From Thuidium tamariscinum (lineage: Eukaryota > Streptophyta > Bryopsida > Hypnales > Thuidiaceae): a DNA stretch of 64,000 nucleotides. The position numbers and the translations under genes were made by a program. Below, piece by piece: positions 11,085-21,890 of the stretch (the first letter of the stretch is position 1; each line of letters starts with the position of its first letter). Location of the stretch: assembly GCA_947034885.2 (NCBI GenBank), contig OX344753.2, positions 13,454,001 to 13,518,000 of the forward strand, written 5' to 3'. The notes under the pieces were generated by a model. It did not search any database. It had not been told where the DNA came from and saw only the letters and a program-made list of their open reading frames with translations.

Positions 11085-11740
11085 GTTTTTTAACCTTGGA
11101 GTGCTCTAACGTCTATTTTTTGGATGATATATAGATTGAAGCTCAATTCTCTTTCTCAATACTACTTGGATGAAAGTCATCTAATTTGTGGTGATTCTTT
11201 ATCAAATTGTTGGCCTATCTAATGGTGGGATTTGGTGTTGTAAGAGTAAGTATTTTTCTAAAATTACAGATGTGGAAGTTTGTCAAGTCCAAAATTGCAT
11301 TGATTTTAGTTCAAAATTGGGTTTGCAAAAATGAGGTTATAGAATTAAAGAACAAAAAATATTCAAAAAATCAACATATGAAGAGATCTCATTTCAAATC
11401 CATTCCAGCAAGTTTTAGTAAAAAAAATGACAATATTTTGCTTGCAATTGAATTTAGAAGGAATTCTGAATTTTCCTTTTCAAAATTTATTAAAAAAAAT
11501 TGGTAATAGCATTGATGAATCTAACAGTACAGATGGAATCAAGAAATATAAATCTACAACTTTTATTTGTATGTCAAGTCCAAAATATTCTTCCAAATAG
11601 GACTTTATAAGGATTTTTCCTAAGTAGTCAATTCTAGAGATGGATCCAGGCGTTCTAGGGTTAAATTTCAAATTAGAGTAGAAACTATATTTGATAAATT
11701 GCATTTCAATGGTTGGTCTTGAATTCAAAAAATCATGAGT
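11085..11740. repeat. Dispersed repeat (copy also at 25340-25890)
   Basis: Runs of shared sequence in the same order as at 25340-25890 include GGATGAAAGTCATC, ATGTGGAAG, TCATAGAATCAAAGAA-like, CTCATTTCAAAT and GACAATATTTTG. The divergence is considerable. The ORFs at 11207-11506 (+) and 11480-11728 (-) lie inside it and have no recognisable domain, so I treat them as chance or relic frames. Confidence 0.7.
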
Positions 11741-13600
11741 ATAACTAAAATTGAGATGAAGAAGAAACTACCAAAATAGACTCTAAGATAACTCATGCAT
11801 TAAGTATCTTCTTCTGAAGAAAAGTCAAAAATATTACATAAAGAAAAATAATTCTCTCTCCAACTTTTGTAAATGGATTTGGATAGCTCTCTTCTAAAAA
11901 TTGGCTATAAAATTGTTTAACTGATCCATGGAATCATCTACTGAACACAAATTAGAAATATGTATAATAAATCAAATGTAGTCAAGATCTTAATCTTAAA
12001 CACTTTAGATTCATTGTGAAATGGTCAAACATTGTGAATGACCTAAATTTAGCTTTATAATTTGTATTCAAATATCAATCCTCTAATTTTTATGCATGAT
12101 CTTAGAGATTATGATATCATCAATATAAAATAAATCAATTTACTTTGTAAAAATTTATAATTGTAATAATTTTGTAGAAATATTTTTTAATGAGTAAGTA
12201 TAATAAAATGTTAAATCCAGTTATTTCAATAGATACAATCAACAATAGAGATTAATGTGAAGATTTATCAATTATCTCTTTTATATTTTATAAATAAAAC
12301 ACCCTTGCTAATGATCTCAAAGTCAAATGCCATTATCAAGCTATACTTATCCTTTTGAATAATTGATATTCATATTTCTAATATTCTTCTTTTGAAAAAA
12401 AGTCTGTTTTCTATTGGTTTTGATATTTTGATTTTTGTTTAATGTAAAACTAAAACTATTTTTGTTTTTTAAAGTGATAAATAAAAATAAAATTATATCA
12501 ATTCCAGTATATTCTAATAATTGAATTTTTGAATCATAAATAAAGGATATAATGACTTATGTGATTTTATAATTTAAATTTTAAAAAATTATTTAAGAAA
12601 AAATACAAATGTAATACATATAAATAAATATGGATTCTAATACATAGAATTTGTAATAGCAATTTTGTTCTTTTAGTTTCTTAAAGGGAATACAAACAAA
12701 AAACTTCAAATTTAATTTTCTTAGTTTAAATCAAATACCAAAAAAATGTTTGTTTTGAAAGTTGAAAAACGAAGATACACTGACTTCTTGGATGTGCAAA
12801 CTTGTAGAGGTTAAAAGATCAAATTTTCAAACTTTGAATAATGAATGAACACAAATGAGTCTTGTGCATATTGTTTTTTTGCCATCTAGTAATTTTTTTT
12901 GCATATTTTTATATAAATTTTATCATTTATAAACAATAGATTTTTAAAACTCTTTTTAGATAGAATTCTATAATTCAAAACATATACGTATAATTGATCT
13001 CAAAAACAAATTCTATATTCAAAAAATTACCTTCGAAAGTGACGTACAAAATGAAATGAAAATGAAAATCTTTAGAAAATTAATTTAATTAAAAATAAAA
13101 TTTCTAAAACTTTTAAAATAATTTTTTGAAATATCAAAAAAATTAAATTTACAGTTCAACTAGTATCAACTTTAAGCAACTTATTTTCTGTGAATTTGTT
13201 CTTTTTTATACTTAAACAAGTGAACAAAAATCTAGAATTCTTAAAAGAAGCTCCTGTTCTTAGAAATTCTCCAAAGTTATGAAAATACAATGTGAGGTGG
13301 TACAAAATCAAGCTTCTAAAATATCCATGGACTAAAACAACTAGACAAGTAGTAACTCATGTAGGATGACAAAGAAAGAAAGAAAGAAAGAATGGAAGCT
13401 CAAAGAATCATCATACTACTAAAATCACAAGGTCCGATGTAATATCACATTTTATCATTGTGTGATATTATAGAGGTATTATCCCTTTCTAATTTCACAT
13501 TTTAAACACAATGCAATAATAAAGAGTTCCAACGGCCATTGCACCTCTATAGTATTATAAAGTGTTAAAATATGATATTATAGAGGTATGGTGATATTAA
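11741..13600. other. AT-rich intergenic, no gene seen
   Basis: Very AT-rich sequence without long ORFs. It contains a short (GAAA)n run at about 13371-13393 and, at 13440-13600, several ATTATAGAGGTAT-type motifs in both orientations that may mark a small eroded inverted repeat. Confidence 0.5.
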
Positions 13601-13606
13601 GAATGT

Positions 13607-14556
13607 TAACCGCTGTAGGTCCAAAGCACTTTATTTTGGCAACAGAGCGATTTTGGGAAGTTCACTACAAATTTTATCTTTATCTTTTTCCTTTGAAATT
13701 TTCACACAACATATGCCTCTAGAGTGTGGAGTACCATCAAGGCCCATTGATTTTCATAACTTTTGACTCCATGGTTAAAAAATTATTGTATGTTATGTAG
13801 TTTTCATTGGTTCGTGGATAGCCTAGGAAAAAAAACACTTCTTTAAAAATCACTTTTAAAAAAAATAAAAATTTGAGATTGATTCTTTAGATTTATTTCT
13901 ACATGGAAAGCATTGAATCATTCCATTTGGATCAATGGATCAAAAGTTATGAGGAGTTTTAGTTTGGGATAGTTTGGGAATAGATATGAAATCTCTACTC
14001 TAAAATAAACTTTGAACACCTTCACTTAACTCAATTTTCAATATTTTTGAAAAAAAATTAAAGAATTAGGTGCACATAGCTTATCACAAAATTAAAATTC
14101 TTGGGATTGACATTTTTCAATTCCATAAATAAATTGTTAACAATGTAGTATTTTGAGTCATTCTCTACATCATTCTACTTACTAATTTTTTCCTACATGT
14201 TGTACAATTCCAAATGATTTGAAAATTTTCAAGAATGTAAACTTGCCTTGAAGAATGAACTAAAAAAGTCACAACTATTTTGATCAATTTTTAATGATGA
14301 TATGACCTTCTTTTTTATCCTTTTTGTAGGGATAAAACATAGAGTTTTGTCACTTCAAACACTAATATATTGCAATCTACACGGTGGAAACTTCTAAAAT
14401 TTTTTCCACATCTTTGCAAACCAGAATATTATAAGATCCTATGGTTATATGTGTCCAAGATGTTGTTTCATTAAAGTTTGATAGTTGTATGAAAAATGGT
14501 AGTTTTGGAGTGTTCATAGTGAAAACATAGTCAAAAACCTCTATGTTTTAAGGTTT
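13607..14556 (-). mobile_element. TTTAACCCCTAAAG-family element, inverted copy
   Basis: This is a diverged reverse-complement copy of the element at 44937-45872. Matching blocks in order include TTTTCATAACTTTTGACT, TTCAATTCCATAAATAA, CCTACATGTTGTACAATTCC, TAAGATCCTATGGTTA and AACATAGTCAAAAACC. The left edge (GTTAACCGCTGTAGGTCC) and right edge (CCTCTATGTTTTAA) are eroded versions of the terminal repeats. No coding sequence. Confidence 0.7.
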
Positions 14557-15367
14557 TCTTGGCTTCACACTTCATTTCACTTCCACAATCCTATGATTTT
14601 CTAAGTGTTCCCAATCCAAATGTTCTATTCTTAATATCAAGTGATTTGAAACTTTTGTTATTTTCATTTAAAGATTACAAAATGAACGTCACAACGTGTT
14701 TCTTCAAACATAAAAAAACCTGCTAGATTCTTATAGTGCATCAAAATAACATGCCAAGTATTATTGGACAATTGTTACCATAGACAAGTTCCCAAAATTT
14801 AGGCTTCTGTATATAACTATTCAATCAAAAATAGGTTGTCAGGATTCTAAAACATTACACAAACTAAGTGTTGTATAGATATTTTAGTTATATATTCAAG
14901 CATATATCATAACTCGAAATGTAATTTCAGGAAAAAAAAATTAAAAAAAGGTTTAAAACTTTTATATATATATATATAACTCTAATTCAACGTATATAAC
15001 AATCATAATCTACTTTTTGACATATTTCATCTACGTATATTACAACCATAATCCAACTTTTGAAAAAAAAATTTACCAAAACAATAAGCAATAGAGCTTG
15101 TGCAAGCTCCTAACTATTGTAGGATCTGAGGTTTTGTAGCAATAATGGTGAAATATTTAAGAACTATTATGCTATAATATTAAAAATATCAAAACTAATA
15201 GACTCATAATAATATTCTATTAGTATTCTTCAACATATTATTAGCATTTTTCTAGTAACTATTCCGCTTACACTTATAAAGTTGAGTAGGTTAAAAACTC
15301 ATCATTTTTTGTTATTGGAACTTGGATAGTTTATTTTAGTACTCATAAAGTGACAAAATCCACAAAA

Positions 15368-15970
15368 TTAATCTCTAATTTTCTTTGACTACTTTTTCAA
15401 TAAAAATGCTCTAAAATTATCATTTCTAGTATAAATTACAGAATTTTAGAAAAAATTGATTTTGGACACGAGTAATCATAGGATCTTGTAGTATGCTAGT
15501 TTCAGAAGATGTGGAATACTTTTTGAAATTTTCTCCTTATAAATTGTAAGATATTAGCATTTGACTTGACCCAAATCCTTTTTTGGCCTTATGAAAAAAT
15601 AGGGCAACTATACTTGAGAAGGTCACATTTATATAACAAAATGTCTAAAATATTATCGCTTCTTTGAATTCCTTGTACAAACAAGTTGACTAACTTACAT
15701 GCTTGAAATTTCTTTTAGATCATTTAAAATTGTAGAATATATAGGTAAAAAATATGAAGCAAAAAGAGGTAGAGAATGGTTTAAAATACTAAATTGTTAA
15801 GAATTTAGTAATAGAATTGAAAAAATGTCAATCCCAATAGTTATAATTTTGTGATAAACAATTTACATCCAATGATTTTAATTTATTTTTCCAAAATTAT
15901 GTTAAATGCCTTCTATAATAAACTTCAAAGTTTATTATAGAATAGAAGATTCATAACAACTCGTAAATTA
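15368..15970 (+). mobile_element. TTTAACCCCTAAAG-family element, truncated copy
   Basis: Same family as 44937-45872, in forward orientation. It starts near AATCTCTAATTTTCTTTGACT and shares blocks such as TCATAGGATCTTGTAGTA, GGTCACATTT and TCAATCCCAATAGTTA. It lacks the far end, which seems lost toward the (AT)n tract at 16008. With 13607-14556 it forms a head-to-head pair about 800 bp apart. Confidence 0.65.
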
Positions 15971-16006
15971 AAACTCAATATAATTTCATCTCTTAGATCA
16001 AAATGG

Positions 16007-16007
<1 letters not shown>

Positions 16008-16072
<65 letters not shown>
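16008..16072. repeat. (AT)n microsatellite
   Basis: About 32 uninterrupted AT dinucleotides followed by ATCATATCATATCGT. It separates a truncated repeat copy from the tandem dimer that starts just downstream. Confidence 0.98.
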
Positions 16073-16074
<2 letters not shown>

Positions 16075-16084
16075 TATCATATCG

Positions 16085-16570
16085 TACCATGAAGGAAGGT
16101 TGTTTATTTTGTTTGTTTGTCACATTGAGATCTCTCAGACCGTGGGGCCCCTAGGCAAGTGCTTGGTACCATCGGAAAGCCCTTGGCAAGGAGGGGTGCA
16201 CTAGCTTGGTTCACGGCATTTGGATCTAGGATGGAAAAGTTATTGAATTTCAAAGTTATTTTGATATCTAAAAATTAGAGAAATACTCTTATTTTAATTT
16301 TGACTGTGGCAACAGTATAGGTCACACTAGTATCATATGAAGAAGGTTCTTTGCTTTGTTTTGTTTGATGCATTGAGATCGTCCAGACCGTAAGGCCCCC
16401 AGATGCGTGCTTGGTATTGTTGGAAAGCTCTAAGTGAGGAAGGGTGCATGGGCTTGATTTCATAGCATTTGAACCTATGGTGGCAAAATTATTGAATATC
16501 AAAGTTTTTATGAATAAAAAACACTTTTACTTTAATTTAAACCATGGCAACAAGACGGGCTACTCTTTTA
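16085..16570 (+). repeat. Tandem dimer, units of about 247 bp
   Basis: Two diverged units start near 16085 and 16332. Shared order: ATGAAG-AAGGTT, TTGTTTG, CATTGAGATC, CAGACCGT-GG-CCCC, GTGCTTGGTA, GGAAAGC, AGG-GGTGCA, then GTTATTGAAT-TCAAAGTT. The same dimer occurs in reverse orientation at 27595-28015. A 75-codon minus-strand ORF at 16275-16502 lies within the second unit and has no recognisable features. Confidence 0.8.
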
Positions 16571-16689
16571 TTTATTTTTATTTATATATATAACTTACAA
16601 TGTAAAAAATAATTTTTTTATTTTTAATCTCTTAGTCAGATATGTAGGGTCTAAAATTAATTCAAAACTCATATTTAAAATTTTAATTG

Positions 16690-17009
16690 GGTACCACCGC
16701 TTCCGCTCGCTTCTGCTTGTGCTCACTTCTGTCTACGCTCGCAATCAAATTCAGAAGTCGCAAAAAGCCCTGCATAAGCCCTGATAACTCTATACCGGGT
16801 TTTTTTTCTCTATTCTTTGCTCATGGCCCCGATTTCTGCGTTTCATCTCGTTTCTTCTCGTGCCTGTGATCCTCTCGGTTGAGTTTGGGATTGAGATTGC
16901 GTTCAGTCCTTTGAAAGGTTTTAGGCATTGAGATTGCGTGCAATTCTTGAGGTGTGTTTGAGTTTCCGTTCCAATTGGTTTGTGAGTACGGCTTTCTGGC
17001 TGGCTGGCC
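16690..17009 (+). promoter_or_regulatory. Presumed 5' region of the pyruvate kinase-like locus
   Basis: A pyrimidine-rich, CG-containing stretch (TTCCGCTCGCTTCTGC and similar) lies just upstream of the presumed start codon at 17010. The (TATA)-like run at about 16583-16592 is too far and too common in this AT-rich DNA to call a TATA box. The extent of any 5' UTR is unknown. Confidence 0.3.
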
Positions 17010-20000
17010 ATGGCATGCTGGGCAAGGATGCAGTCATCGTCACTGCGTTGCTCGGCGTCCGTGCCGTCATATGTGCACGGGAAGATTGCATCCAATACTC
17101 GCCTCTCCTGTATTGCATCGTTTGGAAGGCCGTTGAAGTTGGTTGCTCTGAAAAGTGGAAGGCATAAGAACCGTAAGGGGCTGCCGTTGCCCGTGGTGAC
17201 GGCGACCTTGGGTTTGGAGGAGAGCAGCGATGGCGATGGCGTCGCGGATGCTACTAATGGTCGTAACGTGGTGGAGGAAGCGAAATTAGGGCAGCAAGGG
17301 CAATCCATGGAAGTGGACACGGTGACGGAAGCCGAATTGAAGGAGAACGGGTTCCGGAGCATGCAAAGGACAAAGCTGATCTGCACCATCGACCCTGCGA
17401 CGTGCGCTCCTGAGCAGTTGGAGGTGCTGGCCATGGGCGGCATGAATGTGGCCAAGCTCAATATGTGTCATGGGACTTGCGACTGGCACACGCAGGTCAT
17501 TTGCAATGTGTGCAGTTTGAATTCGGAGAAGGGGTACTCCGTGGCTGTCATGATGGACATAGAGGGCAGGGAGATTCACATGGGCGACTTCAATGGCGCT
17601 CCATCCGTCAAAGCTGAGGTATGAGTAATGGTACTGTTACTAACATGATTAGATCGATAAGAAACAAACGCAAGGGTATGTAGCAAATCTATTCAAAATG
17701 CAAACATTCAAAATCCAAACTTATGTGGCAACCTACAACAAGTAAGAAGTGAAGTCTGGAATCTCTTGCCTCTTCCACAGCAATCTCTTCAACAAATTAT
17801 TATTCAAATGAGAATTATGGTTTCTTGTGAGCCTCCCAATGATTGCTTCTTATAATGATGAAATGAATCTACCAAACATAACATTCAGGAACCGTTGCGA
17901 TCACTCACCCTCCCACACTGTAGAATCAAGTTGAAGTGGTAAATCAATCACCGTAGAGAAATTTCACATGAAGCAACGAAAATTCAAGATGGTCTTTGCG
18001 AAGGCATTTTCTCAATTGTTTAGTATTCTTTTGGCTCTATTGTGATTGTTCTCTATAGATTTTGACATGTTTTTGCAATTTGGCTCTAGAGTGGAGAAGG
18101 GTGAGTGAGTCATACCAACTGATTTTATATACTTTATGGTGCCATTTTTTCGAGTATTCGCTGAAGATGCTTGAATTTGTGAAGCGTCTGTCTGACGTGA
18201 CGGCGCTATGAATTGGGGGTTGAATTAATTTGAAGAGAATTGGTATCGGAGGTTTTTGATTTGATGTTTGACCGTGTTTTTGACTGAGTTTTTGAATCAC
18301 TTGTTGTAAAGGATGGTGAGGAGTGGATTTTTACGGTCCGCAAACTCGAAACTCTGCCAGACTACACCGCAATTGTGAACTACAACGGGTTTGCTGAAGG
18401 TATTTTCTCTCGGCAGCAAGCATTATTGTTTACTGCGTTTTCATTTTAGCAGCAATCATGTGAACCTCTTATCATTGAATAAACTCCAGATTTGGAAATT
18501 TTAGGCCAAAAATTGTGACCTTGTTGTTTGTTTGTTTGTTTGTTTGTTGGCAGATGTTAGGGTTGGGGATGAATTGGTGGTGGATGGAGAGATGGTTCGA
18601 TTTGAAGTGAAGGAGAAGGTCGGTCCGGATGTCAAGTGCAAGTGCATTGATCATGGTCTCTTGCTTCCTCGTGCCAATCTGACTTTCTGGAGGGAAGGCC
18701 AGTTGGTTCAAGAGCGAAATGCCACGCTTCCCACCATTTCGTCCAAGGTGAGCCTCATGAACATTTAGCGTTCACGTGTTTCGATGGTCAAGGTGAGGAG
18801 TGATTTATGATATTTGTTGATACCGGAAATTGGTGTTGTGCAGGATTGGATTGACATTGACTTTGGAATTGCACAAGGGGTGGATTTTATTGCCGTCTCC
18901 TTCGTGAAGACATCGGAGGACATTAAGCATTTGAAGAGTTATATTCGTGCAAGATCACCAAACAAGTACGAATCACTTTTCAATTTTGTTTTAGAAAATC
19001 TATTACGTTAGGGGTTGGACAACTTGATCTTGCCATTGTACTTTCATTGTACCAGCAAAAAGGAATGTCCTTGACCTGAATAATTAATGTTCAATTTGTT
19101 ACTTTCTTCTCCAACCAAGCAACATGAATTGTTAGTTGGAAGTTAATTAACTTATTGTATTAACATGTTGGAAGTTAACGAGCTTATTTTGTGCTCGTAT
19201 TTCAAGGCAACTGATGGAGAGATAGGCTTTCAATTTGGTTGTACCTTTTTTCTGTTATTTTTGCTAGTGGATTTGGCACTTCAACCATTGGCCAAGGGAT
19301 TACTTATGCAAGATTGGGGAGTTAGCTAATTGATTGCAAGTTGGTTTGTAGGTTTTAGCACCAATTTGCTAAATGATACAACTTGGGCTAAAATTAGTAA
19401 GTTAATTGTTGTTAATTGGTTGGTGTGGGTGGGACCATATTGCCAACGTTTGCATCCTCTCTGACGTGTGGAGTTAATCCGTGAACAGATCAATTGGGGT
19501 ATTCGTCAAAATTGAGAGCAACGCCTCTTTAAAGAACCTGGAGGACATCATTCGTGTTTCAGATGGAGCTATGGTGGCTCGAGGTGATTTAGGTGCTCAA
19601 GTTCCATTGGAACAAGTGCCTTCTGTGCAACAGACGATTGTCAACTTATGCCAGGAGCTTGACAAACCAGTCATTGTAGCATCGCAGCTCTTGGAATCCA
19701 TGATTGAGTTTCCAGCACCCACTCGAGCAGAGGTCAGAAATCGTCATGACAGTCTACTTTGTTTGCAGTTTTTAATTTACCCAAAGGATCCAGTTTATTC
19801 TATTGTGAAAATTATAGAATTTGGATGGAGCCAACTTTAATAGTACTAGAATTTGTACATTTTGGTTAAAAAATTAGCAAAATTGGTCAAGAGAAGTATC
19901 ACCTTATCGTTTGGGGAACTTAGAGGCCCAACTTGTCCCTTGTATGTTCAAGTAGTTTAGTTCATTGATTTTCTATTTTTTACAACACTTGCAATGTCCC

Positions 20001-20245
20001 TCACTGACTCTGACACTAACAATATTAAATTTGGCCCTATTTGAATTATCAATGTTTCACATTACAATCAATGGAATTGTTTAATTAAAAACCATGAAAT
20101 CTCTGTCTTTTAGCAGTTAAATATATTTCAAATTAAAGTAAATTCACAAGGAATAATGGATATTTTTTTGTTTGTTATTACCTTGACTTACCTTGACCCT
20201 TGTTGTGATGGCCCTATGTAGGTGGTGGATGTTTCGGAGGGGGTA
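17010..20245 (+). pseudogene. Plastidial pyruvate kinase alpha-like, truncated
   Basis: Pyruvate kinase converts phosphoenolpyruvate and ADP to pyruvate and ATP. The match is to the plastid alpha type, in the order NVxxxNMCHGT, MMDxEGx[92 protein letters not shown]. Inferred exons: 17010-17618, 18312-18399, 18554-18747, 18844-18965, 19489-19732 and 20222 onward; all phases agree. The first ~100 residues look like a transit peptide. After eight kinase codons of exon 6 (VVDVSEGV) similarity stops and neprosin sequence begins in frame. The rest of the barrel and the C-terminal domain are missing (about 427 residues, against roughly 570-600 for the family). Residues normally invariant are changed: G to D in TIGP (residue 128), R to K in VARxN (149), T to I in MDTEG (184). 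Probably inactive. Confidence 0.85.
18522..18553 (+). repeat. (GTTT)n tract at a 3' splice site
   Basis: About six TTTG/GTTT repeats run directly into the GGCAG acceptor of the third pyruvate kinase exon, so the microsatellite doubles as the pyrimidine-rich tract of that intron. Confidence 0.8.
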
Positions 20246-21610
20246 ATCTTACAAGCATATTTTGATCCCAACAGCAATGAGGCCTGGCATGCACCACCAG
20301 TGAAGTCATTCCAGATGGATGATGGAACTTGCGTTGACTGCATTCCAATTGAAGGCCAAATTGCAGCTCACCATCCGCTACTCAAAGACCACGTCATTCA
20401 AATGGCACCATCTCGGGGACCTCAGAGGCCTTTGGAGAGTCATCCTCAGGCCTTTGCACGGGAGCATGGGGGATGCCCTGAAGGCACGATTCCAGTGCTT
20501 AGGGATGACCCCATTGGGAAATTCATGAAGAAGGTGGCCCCGCCGCGGAGGGCGCCTACTCCTGTCGGCATTGAGAATCCGGCCTTGGATGCGGACATAG
20601 CAAAGCATGAGTATGCAATCACAAGTACGGCATTTTCTTCCACTCAAGTTCCCAATTGCAAATAATGTATTATCATTTAGTCTTCAATTGACATTCATGT
20701 GATTCATTTTTGGAATTTGAGCTTCAGACCTTTTCAATTGCCCAAGTTTCAAGTTTCTAGATTGTTAGGTATCCCGCGAGTCCCATCTTCATACTTTGGC
20801 ACAAAATCGACCTTCATGTTAGGTATCCCGCGAGTCCCATCTTGATACTCCGGCACGAAATCGACCTTCAGTGTGAATGGTCCCACCTTGGGCTCCTTGA
20901 GCGAGATGAGCCTTTCTCAGTTTTGGATCGTGGATGGCTCCTACAACAACAATAGCTTGAGCACCATCGAAGTTGGTTGGCAAACGCAGCCTGTCCTCCA
21001 CCCCAACGGCGACCCCAACGCTCCGCACCTCTTCATCTTCTGGACGAACGACGCTTACGCCGGCACCAATGGTGGCAGTTGCTACAACCTCCTCTACCCA
21101 GGCTTTGTCCAATGCAACAGCTCTTAGGTGATTGGGGGTGCTATGCCATTCTACACTACGCTCACCCAGAATGGTGCCTTTGAGGTCACCATTGAGGTTC
21201 GTTATTATCATCGAAATTGGTGGTTATACTTGGATAACAAGCCGATTGGGTATTGGCCATCATTGCTCTTTGTGAATGGGTACATGCAAGGGACATGCAA
21301 TCAGGTGCAGTGGGGAGGGGAAGTTGCATTTAGGATGCAGGAAGGGCAAACGAAGCACTCTACAACAGTGATGGGTTCGGGGGCGTTTCCGACTGCAGAT
21401 TGGCCAATTGCCGCCTACTACAAGAACATTACTTAGTTAGATGCTGAGGGGCGGGAATGGATTCCAGATCCCAAAGCCCTTCAACTTGCCAAGCAGTTCA
21501 ACAATCCCCTTTGCTACGATATTCAAGTGCAGTTCAATAATTACATCAATTGGGGAACATACTTTTTCTTTGGAGGCCCTGGAGGAGGGAGCTCCGGTTG
21601 TCACTACTAG
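20246..21610 (+). pseudogene. Neprosin-family (DUF239) peptidase, broken copy
   Basis: Neprosins are secreted prolyl-cleaving glutamic peptidases made with an activation peptide. Here the activation peptide (CVDCIPIEG, HHPLLKDHVIQMAPS) and linker (CPEGTIPVLRDD) lie in 20246-20624. An intron at 20625-20768 follows, then the catalytic domain: SLSQFWIVDGSY, IEVGWQ, LFIFWTNDAY, CYNLLYPGFVQ, WWLYLDNKPIGYWPS, VQWGGEV, TTVMGSGAFP, GTYFFFGGPGGG, ending at TAG 21608-21610. The glutamates in IEVGW and WGGE fit the catalytic pair. The frame is kept throughout, but TGA 20843-20845, TAG 21125-21127 and TAG 21434-21436 interrupt it. The signal peptide is missing; instead the 5' end is fused in frame to pyruvate kinase exon 6. 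The kept intron argues against a retrocopy. Confidence 0.88.
20767..20874 (+). repeat. 54-bp in-frame tandem duplication in neprosin exon 2
   Basis: AGGTATCCCGCGAGTCCCAT occurs at 20767 and again at 20821, and the two 54-bp units differ at only a few positions. Each unit includes an AG that could serve as acceptor, and 54 bp keeps the frame. The second unit carries the TGA stop (TCATAC became TGATAC), the first does not. Confidence 0.9.
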
Positions 21611-21890
21611 AATGTGTGGTGTGATATATCGATCCGGTGAATTGCCTACGATTTGCTCGACAGTGCGCTACTATTACCGTCATCCGTCAAACGTATCGCC
21701 GGGACATTCAAATTCAGTGTTGTGCACGAATTTCGGATCTCTGGGTGGCGCTTACCGGCGTACTGTTCCGAACATCGTTCAGAGCTAGAATTGATTTCGA
21801 TCAGATCGTGAAGGGGTCCGAAATTTGTAGTCAGAATTTTCCTGTTTGCAATCACAATGTGATTTCTCATTGAAAATTCACCACTTCGCA

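Noticed and set aside
16790..17461. 223-codon minus-strand ORF
   Set aside because: Also antisense to pyruvate kinase exon 1 and its leader; no domain, explained by GC-rich coding DNA.
17286..17579. 97-codon minus-strand ORF
   Set aside because: Shadow of pyruvate kinase exon 1, which has family motifs on the plus strand.
20378..20647. Minus-strand ORFs over neprosin exon 1
   Set aside because: The plus strand carries clear neprosin propeptide motifs; these are shadows.
20222..21610. Neprosin part as a processed retrocopy
   Set aside because: A phase-consistent intron (20625-20768) is kept, and no poly(A) tail was seen near its 3' end.
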